Below, piece after piece: positions 43,527 to 52,241 of a stretch of DNA of 64,000 nt (position 1 is its first letter; each line of letters opens with the position of its first letter). The DNA comes from Maridesulfovibrio ferrireducens (GTDB taxonomy: Bacteria; Desulfobacterota; Desulfovibrionia; Desulfovibrionales; Desulfovibrionaceae): the NCBI RefSeq assembly GCF_900101105.1, contig NZ_FNGA01000002.1, forward strand, positions 186,001 to 250,000, read 5' to 3'. The position numbers were made by a program, and so were the translations under genes. The notes under the pieces were generated by a model that worked only from the letters and a program-made list of their open reading frames with translations, was not told the origin of the DNA and searched no databases.

Positions 43527-44747
43527 ATGTCAGATTCTCCTAACAGCCTAACGCGCCCCAAGATAAAAATAACTAAATTAGACAGCAAAATTTTATATAT
43601 TGCTGTGGCAATCGGAGTTTTGCTGGTCATAATTCTGATCTATGCGGTCAACACCTCCACAAGCAAAAATGAAAAGCAAGCTCAGAATATTATTAACCCC
43701 ATATTTGAAACGGACATGAAGCAACCAATTACAGCACCTGAAAATGCAAATGGTCTGTCCCTACCTCAGAAGAAGGAAGAGGAAAAAGCACCACTAGAGA
43801 TTGAGACTGAAAAACCTCTTGTCACAGTTGTGAGGCCCAAAGGTCCATCTGAGGCTGAAAAGCAAAGAGTAAAAGAATTGCAGGAAGTTCGTTCATTCAA
43901 ATTCGACAGAATGCGAGCGGCGTTAACGGCACCGCTTAAGGTGGAAACATCTAGTACTAACAAAAAACAAAATCAAATTGTGCAGACTTCTTTCGATGAT
44001 GTTCGGTCCCGTCATCCTCTTACAGCTTCTGGAACAATCGCTGGAATCAACGGAGAACCTGACGAACGAAAGGAAAAGGAAGAATTCCTTAACGCACGCG
44101 CTGCACAAAAAGATTCATGGCGATTGCCATACGAAAGAGTTCCGGGCGCAAGATGTGAACTGAAAACAGGATCAGTAATAACAGGCATCATGATATCCGG
44201 CATTAATTCAGATCTCCCCGGTCAGATCATAGGACAGGTGAGCAAAAATATTTATGACACTGCAACTGGAACCTACATGCTTATTCCGCAAGGCTCCCGC
44301 ATGGTCGGAGTCTATGATTCACGGGTAGCTGTCGGACAGTCTCGAGTGCTGGTTGCATGGAACCGCATAATCTTTCCTGACGGGTCTTCCATCACTCTCG
44401 GGGTTATGCCCGGTACGGATATCGGAGGCTACGCCGGCTATTCAGGAGATGTGGATAACCATTACCTGAAAACATTCGGTTCAGCGGCAATCATGAGTTT
44501 GATAAGCGGTGGTACGGCCTATGCCATGGACTCTTTCAACAAGAGTTCTTCTTCAAACCAGACTCCAACTCTACAAGATGAACTCGGATCAGCTGTTGCC
44601 AGTCAATTAGGACAATCTACCCTTCAGTTACTCCAAATGAATGTGAAGCTGAAGCCGGCTATTTCCACCGAACCGGGCAAAAGGTTCAATATGGTTGTTA
44701 CCAAAGATATCGTCTTCGCCCGTCCATACAGACCATACAGGAGTTAA
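43527..44747 (+). CDS. trbI: TrbI, VirB10-like core protein
   Basis: 406 residues. Cytoplasmic N-terminus, one span (about 22-42), a charged periplasmic stretch and a C-terminal VirB10 domain: CELKTGSVITGIMISGINSDLPGQIIGQVS, YDTATGTYMLIPQGSRMVGVYDS and FPDGSSITLGVMPGTDIGGYAG. It spans both membranes in the core complex. In RK2 trbI follows trbH; here about 10 kb of pilus genes come between. Confidence 0.95.
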   Translation: MSDSPNSLTRPKIKITKLDSKILYIAVAIGVLLVIILIYAVNTSTSKNEKQAQNIINPIFETDMKQPITAPENANGLSLPQKKEEEKAPLEIETEKPLVTVVRPKGPSEAEKQRVKELQEVRSFKFDRMRAALTAPLKVETSSTNKKQNQIVQTSFDDVRSRHPLTASGTIAGINGEPDERKEKEEFLNARAAQKDSWRLPYERVPGARCELKTGSVITGIMISGINSDLPGQIIGQVSKNIYDTATGTYMLIPQGSRMVGVYDSRVAVGQSRVLVAWNRIIFPDGSSITLGVMPGTDIGGYAGYSGDVDNHYLKTFGSAAIMSLISGGTAYAMDSFNKSSSSNQTPTLQDELGSAVASQLGQSTLQLLQMNVKLKPAISTEPGKRFNMVVTKDIVFARPYRPYRS

Positions 44748-44749
44748 AA

Positions 44750-46702
44750 ATGAACAACCAATACGGACTCGGAGAAAGCAAAAAAAAGAAACATAAATGG
44801 CTGCCTTATCTGCTGTTTATGTTTGTAGTCACCCTTATGGCCATGCTCTATGCAACTCAGAATACAGCAGAACTCTACGGATACCATCAGGCTCTAGGTA
44901 AACCTGTATATAAACAATTTTACTGGCCGTGGATGATTGTAATCTGGATGCAAAAACTTGCTCCTAATGAGCCTCTGGACCGGATTATAGCGATGGCCCA
45001 AATAATTTTTATCGCTCCTCAAGTTATAGTTATTGGGTTCTCTCAATTTTTCTTAAGGAAACCCGAAGGAGTCAGCGATATCCACGGCACAGCTCACTGG
45101 GCCAGCAAAAAAGAAATTACTAAGGCCGGTCTGCTCGAAAGCACAGGAGTTTATGTGGGTGGGTGGCAAAACAAGAACGTTCTCAACTATCTGCGCCATA
45201 ACGGACCTGAACACATTATGGTTTTTGCTCCTACACGTTCAGGTAAAGGAGTAGGCCTTGTTCTACCCACTCTGCTCTCATGGGATGAAAGCTCAATTGT
45301 TCTCGATATCAAAGGTGAAAACTGGGCTTTAACTTCCGGCTGGAGAAAATCTCAGGGGCACAAAGTTCTTAAATTTGACCCGACTAATACTTCCGGAAAA
45401 TCTGCAAGATACAACCCTCTTTCCGAAGTAAGGCTGGACGGCCCGCAGGCTATTCCTGATGCCCAGAATATTGCCAACATGATTGTTGATCCGGATGGTA
45501 AAGGTCTCAAGGATTACTGGAACAAGGCGGCATTCGGCTTTCTAGGAGGAGCTATTCTTCATTGCATGATACTGCTTCGTATCACATCCGGACAGCACGC
45601 TACACTTAATGATCTTTCCCTGATGCTTGCTGATGAAGACAAGGAAATGACTGAACTTTTCGATGAGATGCTCCATATCGAACATGACAACTTATTGATT
45701 GAACTTTTCGGCCCTGAAATCACAGAATCAGCCGTTGCTATCAAAAAATTTATTTCAGCTGCCGCAAGAGAAATGCTCAACAAATCTGGCGCTGAGCTTT
45801 CCGGAGTTGTCTCAACTGCGGTAGCGAACATGGCTCTTTATAGAGATCCGGTTGTTGCACGCTCCACTTCCGGATGCGATTTTAGAATCACAGACCTAAT
45901 GAATAATGAATCTCCTATTTCTCTTTATCTCGTAATCCGTCCCTCAGACATTGACCGCTTACGCCCACTGATCAGACTCATTTTAAATATGGTCCTGCGC
46001 CGGCTTACTGAAAATATGGAATTTCAAAACGGCAGTGTTAAGGAAAGTTACAAGCACCGCCTTCTACTCATGCTCGATGAGTTCACCTCATTAGGCAAAA
46101 TGGAAATATTTGAGCGGGCCTTGGCATTCATGGCCGGCTACGGAATCAAAGCCTACATAATAGTTCAAGATCTCACACAGCTTCAATCTGCTTACGGCAG
46201 GGATGAATCAATAATGAGCAACTGCCATTTAAGGATTGCATACGCCCCTAACAAAATCGAAACAGCAAAAACTCTCTCCGAAATGACAGGTAAAAGAACT
46301 GTCATCCAAAATAAGACTTCTCTTTCCGGAAGCAGATCAGGCCACCTTGGACGCGCAAGTGTCAGCATTTCTGAGGTTGCACGGCCACTGCTTACTCCCG
46401 ATGAATGTATGCGCCTTCCAGGGGCGGAAAAAAACCGTGACGGAAATATAGTACGGCCCGGAGCTATGCTCATCTTTCCCGCCGGATTTGCGCCCATCTA
46501 CGGCAAACAGATTCTTTTCTTTCTTGATCCTGAATTTCTTAAAAGGGCCAAGATTACAGCCCCTGACAAGTCAGACATTCTCGCAGAAATTGTCCCCTGC
46601 AAAGAAAAACCTGCAAAGACAGAGACTCAAACTAAAACCGAAGCCGACCGCAAAGAACTCGACGACCTCATTGAAGAGACAGAAGTCCATGAAGAATGCT
46701 GA
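44750..46702 (+). CDS. traG: TraG, VirD4-type coupling protein
   Basis: 650 residues. Two N-terminal spans (about 18-36 and 78-102), Walker A APTRSGKGVG (160-169) and Walker B LLLMLDEFTSLG. It brings the relaxosome to the secretion channel. The stop codon follows trbI by only 2 bp at its start, and the next gene overlaps by 14 bases. Confidence 0.95.
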   Translation: MNNQYGLGESKKKKHKWLPYLLFMFVVTLMAMLYATQNTAELYGYHQALGKPVYKQFYWPWMIVIWMQKLAPNEPLDRIIAMAQIIFIAPQVIVIGFSQFFLRKPEGVSDIHGTAHWASKKEITKAGLLESTGVYVGGWQNKNVLNYLRHNGPEHIMVFAPTRSGKGVGLVLPTLLSWDESSIVLDIKGENWALTSGWRKSQGHKVLKFDPTNTSGKSARYNPLSEVRLDGPQAIPDAQNIANMIVDPDGKGLKDYWNKAAFGFLGGAILHCMILLRITSGQHATLNDLSLMLADEDKEMTELFDEMLHIEHDNLLIELFGPEITESAVAIKKFISAAAREMLNKSGAELSGVVSTAVANMALYRDPVVARSTSGCDFRITDLMNNESPISLYLVIRPSDIDRLRPLIRLILNMVLRRLTENMEFQNGSVKESYKHRLLLMLDEFTSLGKMEIFERALAFMAGYGIKAYIIVQDLTQLQSAYGRDESIMSNCHLRIAYAPNKIETAKTLSEMTGKRTVIQNKTSLSGSRSGHLGRASVSISEVARPLLTPDECMRLPGAEKNRDGNIVRPGAMLIFPAGFAPIYGKQILFFLDPEFLKRAKITAPDKSDILAEIVPCKEKPAKTETQTKTEADRKELDDLIEETEVHEEC

Positions 46703-47111
46703 CATTACAAAATTACTCCCGGTGCGCTTCCCGCGTGAAGCGTGCAGGACTTGCCCTAACTGCGCCACTTGGATGGCCAGTCACGGTTCCAGAAAAACAG
46801 GCCGCCCCGGTTGCCCACTCTGTCATGGAGACGGACGGGTTCCGTATATGTACCTGCCTCCTGAACGAGTCTCCGGACGGCAGCTTACCGTGATTGAGCA
46901 AGGAAACACCCCCGTACTTATGCCTCTGTTCGGAGAGTGCAAAGAACCGGGAAAACATAGAGCTATGAAAATGGGCTCACAAGTCCGCTGCCCTGGCTGC
47001 GATGACCTTTGCGTAATGCCTGACAATATTCAGGCCGGCGATTTGATTACAACTGACCTTAGTAAAAAAAGGAGGAGCCATGAATTTTATTCCCTCAAAA
47101 CCGCTCTCTGA
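46689..47111 (+). CDS. Zinc-cluster protein with DnaJ-like CxxCxGxG
   Basis: 140 residues from ATG 46689, overlapping traG. Cysteine motifs CRTCPNC (about 20), CPLCHGDG (42-49, of the CxxCxGxG type of DnaJ zinc centres) and CPGCDDLC (about 109) suggest two zinc sites. No J-domain is present. Not an IncP gene; function unknown. It overlaps the following DUF1937 gene by 32 bases. Confidence 0.65.
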   Translation: MKNADITKLLPVRFPREACRTCPNCATWMASHGSRKTGRPGCPLCHGDGRVPYMYLPPERVSGRQLTVIEQGNTPVLMPLFGECKEPGKHRAMKMGSQVRCPGCDDLCVMPDNIQAGDLITTDLSKKRRSHEFYSLKTAL

Positions 47112-47475
47112 TCTGGCAAAAGCACCTCTGAAAATTTATCTGGCGTGCCCGTACACACACCCTGATCCGGAAGTACGAACGAGCCGCTATGAAGCTGTAA
47201 ATATTGCCGCCGCAAAAATCATTGTCGCTGGTCATATTGTTTATTCGCCAATTTCTCATTCACACGGAATAACAAATACAGGATTGCCCATGGATTGGAC
47301 TTTTTGGAAACGCATTGATCAGGAATTTATACGCTGGGCGGATCAGGTCTGGATTCTTAAACTCGAAGGTTGGGAACAATCGCACGGGATTGGGGCTGAA
47401 CTTGAATTAGCCGCAAATGAACTCAAGGTAGTCAGATTTGTTTCTCCAGAACATTGCAACGTATCCTCTTTCTAA
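47080..47475 (+). CDS. DUF1937 protein, short paralogue
   Basis: 131 residues with AGGAGG before the ATG. KIYLACPYTHPDPEVRTSRY, IVYSPISHSHG, WKRIDQEFIRWADQVWILKLEGWEQS make it the same family as the protein at 22921 but without the C-terminal extension. Deoxyribosyltransferase-like fold; substrate unknown. Confidence 0.8.
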   Translation: MNFIPSKPLSDLAKAPLKIYLACPYTHPDPEVRTSRYEAVNIAAAKIIVAGHIVYSPISHSHGITNTGLPMDWTFWKRIDQEFIRWADQVWILKLEGWEQSHGIGAELELAANELKVVRFVSPEHCNVSSF

Positions 47476-47491
47476 GGAATCAGGTTCTGAC

Positions 47492-49129
47492 ATGACTTCA
47501 ACGGCACGGGAATACTACCCACCAAATGGTTCTGATACCAATGGTGATCGACATCAGAAACATGCTGATACCGATCACCTGAAAAAGCTTATGCGCCGTG
47601 ACATAGCCACCTTTTACAATGGGCTCTCCGGAACAGCCAGAAGGATACTTGCCGCCCTTATTAAGTCTGCTCCGGCAATGGATGCGCCTTATTCTATTGT
47701 CATTTCCCGTCTTCAATATGCGGCAAGATGCAGTAAATTAAGCGTGCTAAGAACCTTTCCTAAAGGTGAAGAAGCTGGACTTTTCTGTAGAGAAATAAAC
47801 AGCTCTGGACGCAGGCACGGGACAATAATCACTCTTTATAAAGAACGCTGCGAATACTTCATTAGCCTGTTCAAACATGAATACGGCCTGCTCGCTGATA
47901 CCGATCATGATTGGTATCAAGGGCAAAATGTTACCAAAGGTGATCGGTATCAACCTAACATTGGTAACAGCCAAAAACAAAGTTCCAAAAGTAAGGGTTC
48001 CGCACTGGCTATATTGAATTATTCTGACAGAATTGATGCTCTGTTTTCTCGTCTATCCGATCAGGGTAAGCGAGTGTTTGGTATCATCTGCTCATACTCA
48101 AAAGAAGCGGCGCAAAACGAAATAGGTCTTGTAATTCAATCAATTGCCAGAGACGCGGCATGCAGCGAAGTCACAGCTCGCAGGGTAATCAAACACGGCC
48201 ATGAAGCTGGGATTTATTCTAAAAGAATTCACGAACGCGGCCCCCGTTTTGGTATTATTCTACAATTGAATAATGAGCCTATTGCTCGTATTCAGGAACT
48301 GTTAAATACGTTCCCACCACAAATTGATACCAATACTGATCGGTATCAATCAGGTGTTACCAGTCATGACCGGTATCATGACCGCAATGATACCAATCTT
48401 GATACCAAAGGTGATCGGTATCATGTTACCAATGCTGATTCATTAGCAAAACAACCCGTTATCCCTTGTAGTTCAAGCCTTAACACAAATCAGAATCACT
48501 CTTTTGATACCAAAGGTGATCGGTATCAAAATCCACCCTTCTTAGATAGACAGATAAAAAATCTATCTAATTCTGAAGAATCTGAAGAGGAAAAATGGAC
48601 GCGCCGGTTGTTATCAATCAGCCGCGATGATTTTCAAATCCTCTGGCCAAGACTGCACAGTGAAAGATTTGGTCCAGATCAGATCCGCCAGATCGTCGAA
48701 CACCGGCTTTCTTTCGGTGAAACAATCCTCGACATCGAAGAATCTCTGCACGCAGCGCACTGGGAACTTGAAAAGGGAACCTTCCCTGAAGCCCGCAAAG
48801 GAATCTGCAATTATCTATTCGCAACACTGAAATCAAAGGGAACATGGCGCAGGCCTGTTGGATTTTTAACCCCGAATGAACAAGCTCTTGCAAATGCAAA
48901 GAAAGCCGATAACACCCGCGCTGAACTGAAAAATATTGAAAAGCAGAAAATTGAAAAGGCTGAACAAGATCTACAAAATCAGGACTTTGAAAGCTGGCTT
49001 AACTCGCTGGATGATTCGGAAATTGAATCCATTGATTTAAAATGCCCCCTGAATACCAGCAGTGAAACGGCAAAACGCAGTTGGCGTAAGACTTACTGGA
49101 CCAAGAATGTTCAAGAGGTCGCAGCGTGA
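47492..49129 (+). CDS. Tandem winged-helix protein with repeated palindromes in its gene (candidate replication initiator)
   Basis: 545 residues from ATG 47492. Two similar DNA-binding-like domains are visible: residues about 40-115 (LSGTARRILAALIKSAPA, then a helix pair, then GRRHGTIITL) and about 185-260 (LSDQGKRVFGIICSYSKE, then EVTARRVIKHGHEAGIY, then GPRFGIILQL). The linkers before, between and after them carry the repeated peptide DTKGDRYQ or relatives, which is the translation of a 22-bp palindrome. The C-terminal part (about 365-470) has a helical domain beginning RRLLSISRDDFQILW, then a charged coiled segment. No homologue in the RK2 tra order. See repeat features and finding. Confidence 0.65.
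   Translation: MTSTAREYYPPNGSDTNGDRHQKHADTDHLKKLMRRDIATFYNGLSGTARRILAALIKSAPAMDAPYSIVISRLQYAARCSKLSVLRTFPKGEEAGLFCREINSSGRRHGTIITLYKERCEYFISLFKHEYGLLADTDHDWYQGQNVTKGDRYQPNIGNSQKQSSKSKGSALAILNYSDRIDALFSRLSDQGKRVFGIICSYSKEAAQNEIGLVIQSIARDAACSEVTARRVIKHGHEAGIYSKRIHERGPRFGIILQLNNEPIARIQELLNTFPPQIDTNTDRYQSGVTSHDRYHDRNDTNLDTKGDRYHVTNADSLAKQPVIPCSSSLNTNQNHSFDTKGDRYQNPPFLDRQIKNLSNSEESEEEKWTRRLLSISRDDFQILWPRLHSERFGPDQIRQIVEHRLSFGETILDIEESLHAAHWELEKGTFPEARKGICNYLFATLKSKGTWRRPVGFLTPNEQALANAKKADNTRAELKNIEKQKIEKAEQDLQNQDFESWLNSLDDSEIESIDLKCPLNTSSETAKRSWRKTYWTKNVQEVAA
47534..48527 (+). repeat. Intragenic array of 22-bp palindromes (iteron-like)
   Basis: Unit consensus GATACCAAAGGTGATCGGTATC. Full copies at 47897-47918 (the best palindrome), 48326-48347, 48401-48422 and 48506-48527; first-half variants GTTACC at 48356-48377 and 47931-47951; degenerate copies or halves at 47534-47555, 47567, 48389 and 48425. 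All full copies are in the same reading frame (Asp-Thr-x-x-Asp-Arg-Tyr). Three clusters flank the two winged-helix domains. Confidence 0.8.
48542..48570. repeat. AT-rich inverted repeat next to the palindrome array
   Basis: TTAGATAGA and TCTATCTAA are perfect 9-bp arms around 11 A-rich bases, 15 bp after the last palindrome. It could be an easily melted element if the array is an origin. Confidence 0.5.
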
Positions 49130-49815
49130 AAAGTCTCGTCCTGACTCTTTTCTTCTGCCATAGCGTGGCAATCATTTTTCTCATTCACGAAGTTGGCTAC
49201 CGCGTCAACTTCACTGAATCCATGCCCCGTGGCATTTACCAGATTATTCCCGGTAAGCCGGCTAAGGGAGATCTGGTTACTTTCAGTCTCCGTGAAGACA
49301 ATCCATATTTTCAAATTTCGCTTAATCGTAAATATCTAGGGCTAAACACAAACAGTCCTCTCCTAAAAATCCTGATTGGAACCGCAGGCGACAATATAAA
49401 AATTTCAAGCACGGGCGTGTCTGTGAATAACATGTTGCTTCCACGCAGCAGACAGAAACGATCTGACAACTACGGAAAAAAACTTCCAGTGCTACTCCAT
49501 TCTACAATTATCCCCACTGCAAAAGGTCTAGTCATGTCCACTCATAACGAGAACAGCTTCGATGGCCGTTACTTCGGACTGGTGGACGTGAACCAAATGC
49601 AGAGGGTCATTCCCGTTTTAATCTTTACTCCGGAGGATAAAACTATCACTGAATACTCCTGCCCGAAATGTGGATGCAAGTTAGCCCACTTATCGCCAAC
49701 CAATGAAAAAAAATCCCGCTGGATTTGTAACGGCTATCCAGCTTGTGACTATTGGACATCAACACCGGAAGATAAAGTTGATGACTTCACTGATGTCGCA
49801 CAAACAAAGGAATAA
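49126..49815 (+). CDS. traF: TraF signal peptidase fused to a topoisomerase-type zinc ribbon
   Basis: 229 residues; RK2 TraF is 178. The first 170 residues are an S26-family peptidase: an N-terminal span, nucleophile S32 (ESMPRGIY), a candidate lysine K81, and D146 (SFDGRYFG). TraF matures and cyclises the TrbC pilin. The extra C-terminus has C179-x2-C182 and C201-x5-C207, the C4 ribbon found at the end of type IA topoisomerases, including the TraE encoded next. Start overlaps the previous stop (ATGA type). Confidence 0.85.
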   Translation: MKSLVLTLFFCHSVAIIFLIHEVGYRVNFTESMPRGIYQIIPGKPAKGDLVTFSLREDNPYFQISLNRKYLGLNTNSPLLKILIGTAGDNIKISSTGVSVNNMLLPRSRQKRSDNYGKKLPVLLHSTIIPTAKGLVMSTHNENSFDGRYFGLVDVNQMQRVIPVLIFTPEDKTITEYSCPKCGCKLAHLSPTNEKKSRWICNGYPACDYWTSTPEDKVDDFTDVAQTKE

Positions 49816-49817
49816 TC

Positions 49818-52016
49818 ATGCGCTTATTTATCGCAGAAAAAAAAGACGTAGCTGAGGCAATCTCGATAGCTTTAGGTGGTCCGTCAAGACCTTCCGGAGC
49901 TTCATTTTTTATAAATGGAGATCATATTACTTGGTTATGGGGCCATGTTCTCCGATTAACTGACCCGGAAGAACATAACGAACAGTTCAAGAAATGGTCC
50001 CTCAGAGTACTGCCAATGGACTGGCCTATCAGCTATGCGCCGGAAGACAGACATATCGGTCACCTCAAAAAAGTAATTGAACTGGCCACCCAAGCCACTG
50101 AACTGGTCAACGCAGGTGATCCAGATCCTGAAGGTCAGAGGCTGGTTGATGAAGTCATCGAATACGCAGGACTTGAAGGGAAACCGATTAAAAGAATTCT
50201 GATTAATGACAACAACGGCCCTGCAATTCTCAAAGCTATTGAGAACATTGAGGACAACGAGAAATACAGAGGGCTGTCCATGTCAGCACTGGCGCGAGCA
50301 GTGTGCGACCAGCGTTATGGATATAACCTTACGCGCTGCTACACCCTCAAGGCTCGTGAAAAAGGTTATGACGGTGTGCTTTCTGTAGGACGTGTTCAGA
50401 CTCCCATTCTTGGACTTGTGGTAGCGCGAGATCGTGCTCACGATGCGCATCAAAAACAAGCCTTTCACAATATCAAAGCCCAGATTGAAATGCAGGACAG
50501 CAGCAGCATGTCCATAACGGCTGATTATTTGCCGGCCGAAAGTGATCCTGTAGATGAAAAAGGACGCATAATTGATAGCGTCTTTGCCAGAAAAATTGTG
50601 AATGACATTCAAGGTCAGCCCGTTTCAATCTTGTCTGTAGAATCGGTTAATCGTAAAAACGAACCACCACAACCATATAACTTGCTGGCTCTCCAAGCTG
50701 ATGCCGCAGGGTTATGGAACTACAAACCTAAGAAAGTACTTGAAATTACACAAAGGCTTCGCGATCGCTACAAGGCTATTACATACAATCGCAGTGACTG
50801 CCGCTTCTTAAATGACGAACGACATTCTGAAGCTCCCGGCTTACTGAAAGCTCTTTCGTCCGCATTTGGAGAAATGGCGGAATACGCTAATCCAAATATA
50901 AAAAGTAAAGCTTTTAATTCAAAAAAAGTCGGAGCGCATCACGCCATCATTCCCACAATGAACGTGCCAGACCTTAAGAAATTATCCGAAGATGAGCGCC
51001 GAATTTATGAACTGATAACAAAACTCTATATTGCCCAATTTTATCCTCCGGCAGAATTTACAACGACCAAAACACAACTGAAAATCGCCGGTCATAACTT
51101 TCTAGCTGAAGGTAGATTCAACATATCTTCAGGATGGAGAGTTCTAAATGAGGCAGACCTCAAAGAGTTTGAAAAGGCTGAAAAACAACAAGAACTGCAT
51201 AAACTGCAAAAATCGGATTCCGGCACAGTAGAATATGCTGAAAGCATAAAAACTTTCACCAAACCACCAGCACTCTATTCCATGAAAACCTTGCTTAAGG
51301 ATCTGACTGGAGTGGCCAAATATGTGACAGACCCTGAAATCAAAAAACTGCTCCTAGACAAGGACAGCGACAAACAGGATGAAGCCGGCGGAATCGGAAC
51401 ACCGGCCACAAGAGATTCACACATAGACACCCTTTTTAAACGTTCTTTTCTCGCAGAGAAAGGCAAGCATATCATCAGCACTGAGATCGGGCGCAGCTTC
51501 CATGACTCGCTGCCCGGTTTCGCAGTCAAGCCGGACATGACCGCCCTCTGGCATGAAAAGCAAAAAATGATTGAAGCCGGAAAACTGGACTACAAAGAAC
51601 TGATTGCCGAGGTGGATAAATCCGTGGCTGTCGAGATTGAGCGCGTTCTGAAAAACGGTCTAAACCTCGACATTAAAAATGATGCTGTTCAATGCCCCAA
51701 ATGCAAGAAAGGAATCCTTAAACTCAGAAAAGGCCCGAAAGGAAAATTCTGGGGCTGTTCTGCATATCCGGAATGCAATGCAATTATTCCCGACAAATCC
51801 GGCAAACCCAACATCACTGCTAAGCCTGCTAAAAAATTTACCGCATCATCAGAGCACCTTTGCCCTGAATGCGGCAAAGGACTCATACGCAGGCCGGCTA
51901 AACGAAAAGGAGTTTATTGGTGGTCGTGCAGCGGATTTCCCGAGTGTAAATTCAAGGCTTTTGACGAGAAAGGTAAACCTAAATTGGAAGAACAAAACCC
52001 TCTAACCACGGAGTAA
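49818..52016 (+). CDS. traE: TraE, DNA topoisomerase III
   Basis: 732 residues. Toprim domain with E7 (IAEKKD) and D101-x-D103-x-E105 (DPDPEGQ), the SVGRVQTP motif, and the catalytic tyrosine Y323 in ITYNRSDCRF. Two C-terminal C4 zinc ribbons (CPKCKKG...CSAYPEC and CPECGKG...CSGFPEC) bind single-stranded DNA. IncP traE codes for the same enzyme. It may resolve linked strands after transfer. Confidence 0.93.
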   Translation: MRLFIAEKKDVAEAISIALGGPSRPSGASFFINGDHITWLWGHVLRLTDPEEHNEQFKKWSLRVLPMDWPISYAPEDRHIGHLKKVIELATQATELVNAGDPDPEGQRLVDEVIEYAGLEGKPIKRILINDNNGPAILKAIENIEDNEKYRGLSMSALARAVCDQRYGYNLTRCYTLKAREKGYDGVLSVGRVQTPILGLVVARDRAHDAHQKQAFHNIKAQIEMQDSSSMSITADYLPAESDPVDEKGRIIDSVFARKIVNDIQGQPVSILSVESVNRKNEPPQPYNLLALQADAAGLWNYKPKKVLEITQRLRDRYKAITYNRSDCRFLNDERHSEAPGLLKALSSAFGEMAEYANPNIKSKAFNSKKVGAHHAIIPTMNVPDLKKLSEDERRIYELITKLYIAQFYPPAEFTTTKTQLKIAGHNFLAEGRFNISSGWRVLNEADLKEFEKAEKQQELHKLQKSDSGTVEYAESIKTFTKPPALYSMKTLLKDLTGVAKYVTDPEIKKLLLDKDSDKQDEAGGIGTPATRDSHIDTLFKRSFLAEKGKHIISTEIGRSFHDSLPGFAVKPDMTALWHEKQKMIEAGKLDYKELIAEVDKSVAVEIERVLKNGLNLDIKNDAVQCPKCKKGILKLRKGPKGKFWGCSAYPECNAIIPDKSGKPNITAKPAKKFTASSEHLCPECGKGLIRRPAKRKGVYWWSCSGFPECKFKAFDEKGKPKLEEQNPLTTE

Positions 52017-52021
52017 AAAAC

Positions 52022-52237
52022 ATGTCCGACAAAGACGAAATCAAAAAACGTCTAGACGAACAGGCGCATCAAATCGACAGGGATTTAACTGAAAATTCCG
52101 GTGCGGCGCTTGAAATTGACCCGGAGCTTGCGGAACACATGGGAGCCTTTGAGGAAGATGCCATTTCCCTTGAAGAAGCCGAAGACGCCTCCTTTGATCC
52201 ATTTGACGCTGAAGAAGACCCTGAACCGGAGGATTGA
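52022..52237 (+). CDS. Small acidic protein in the traD position
   Basis: 71 residues, highly acidic (ends FDPFDAEEDPEPED), no cysteine, no span. CGGAG lies 8 nt before the ATG and GGAGG for the next gene lies inside its end, so it is part of a tight operon. RK2 has traD between traE and traC, and this gene holds that place, but the sequence does not let me claim homology. A DNA mimic is a possibility. Confidence 0.65.
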   Translation: MSDKDEIKKRLDEQAHQIDRDLTENSGAALEIDPELAEHMGAFEEDAISLEEAEDASFDPFDAEEDPEPED

Positions 52238-52241
52238 AGCC

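Noticed and set aside
47534-48527. CRISPR array
   Set aside because: Spacing is irregular, repeats are palindromes kept in coding phase and lie inside a gene; no cas genes nearby.
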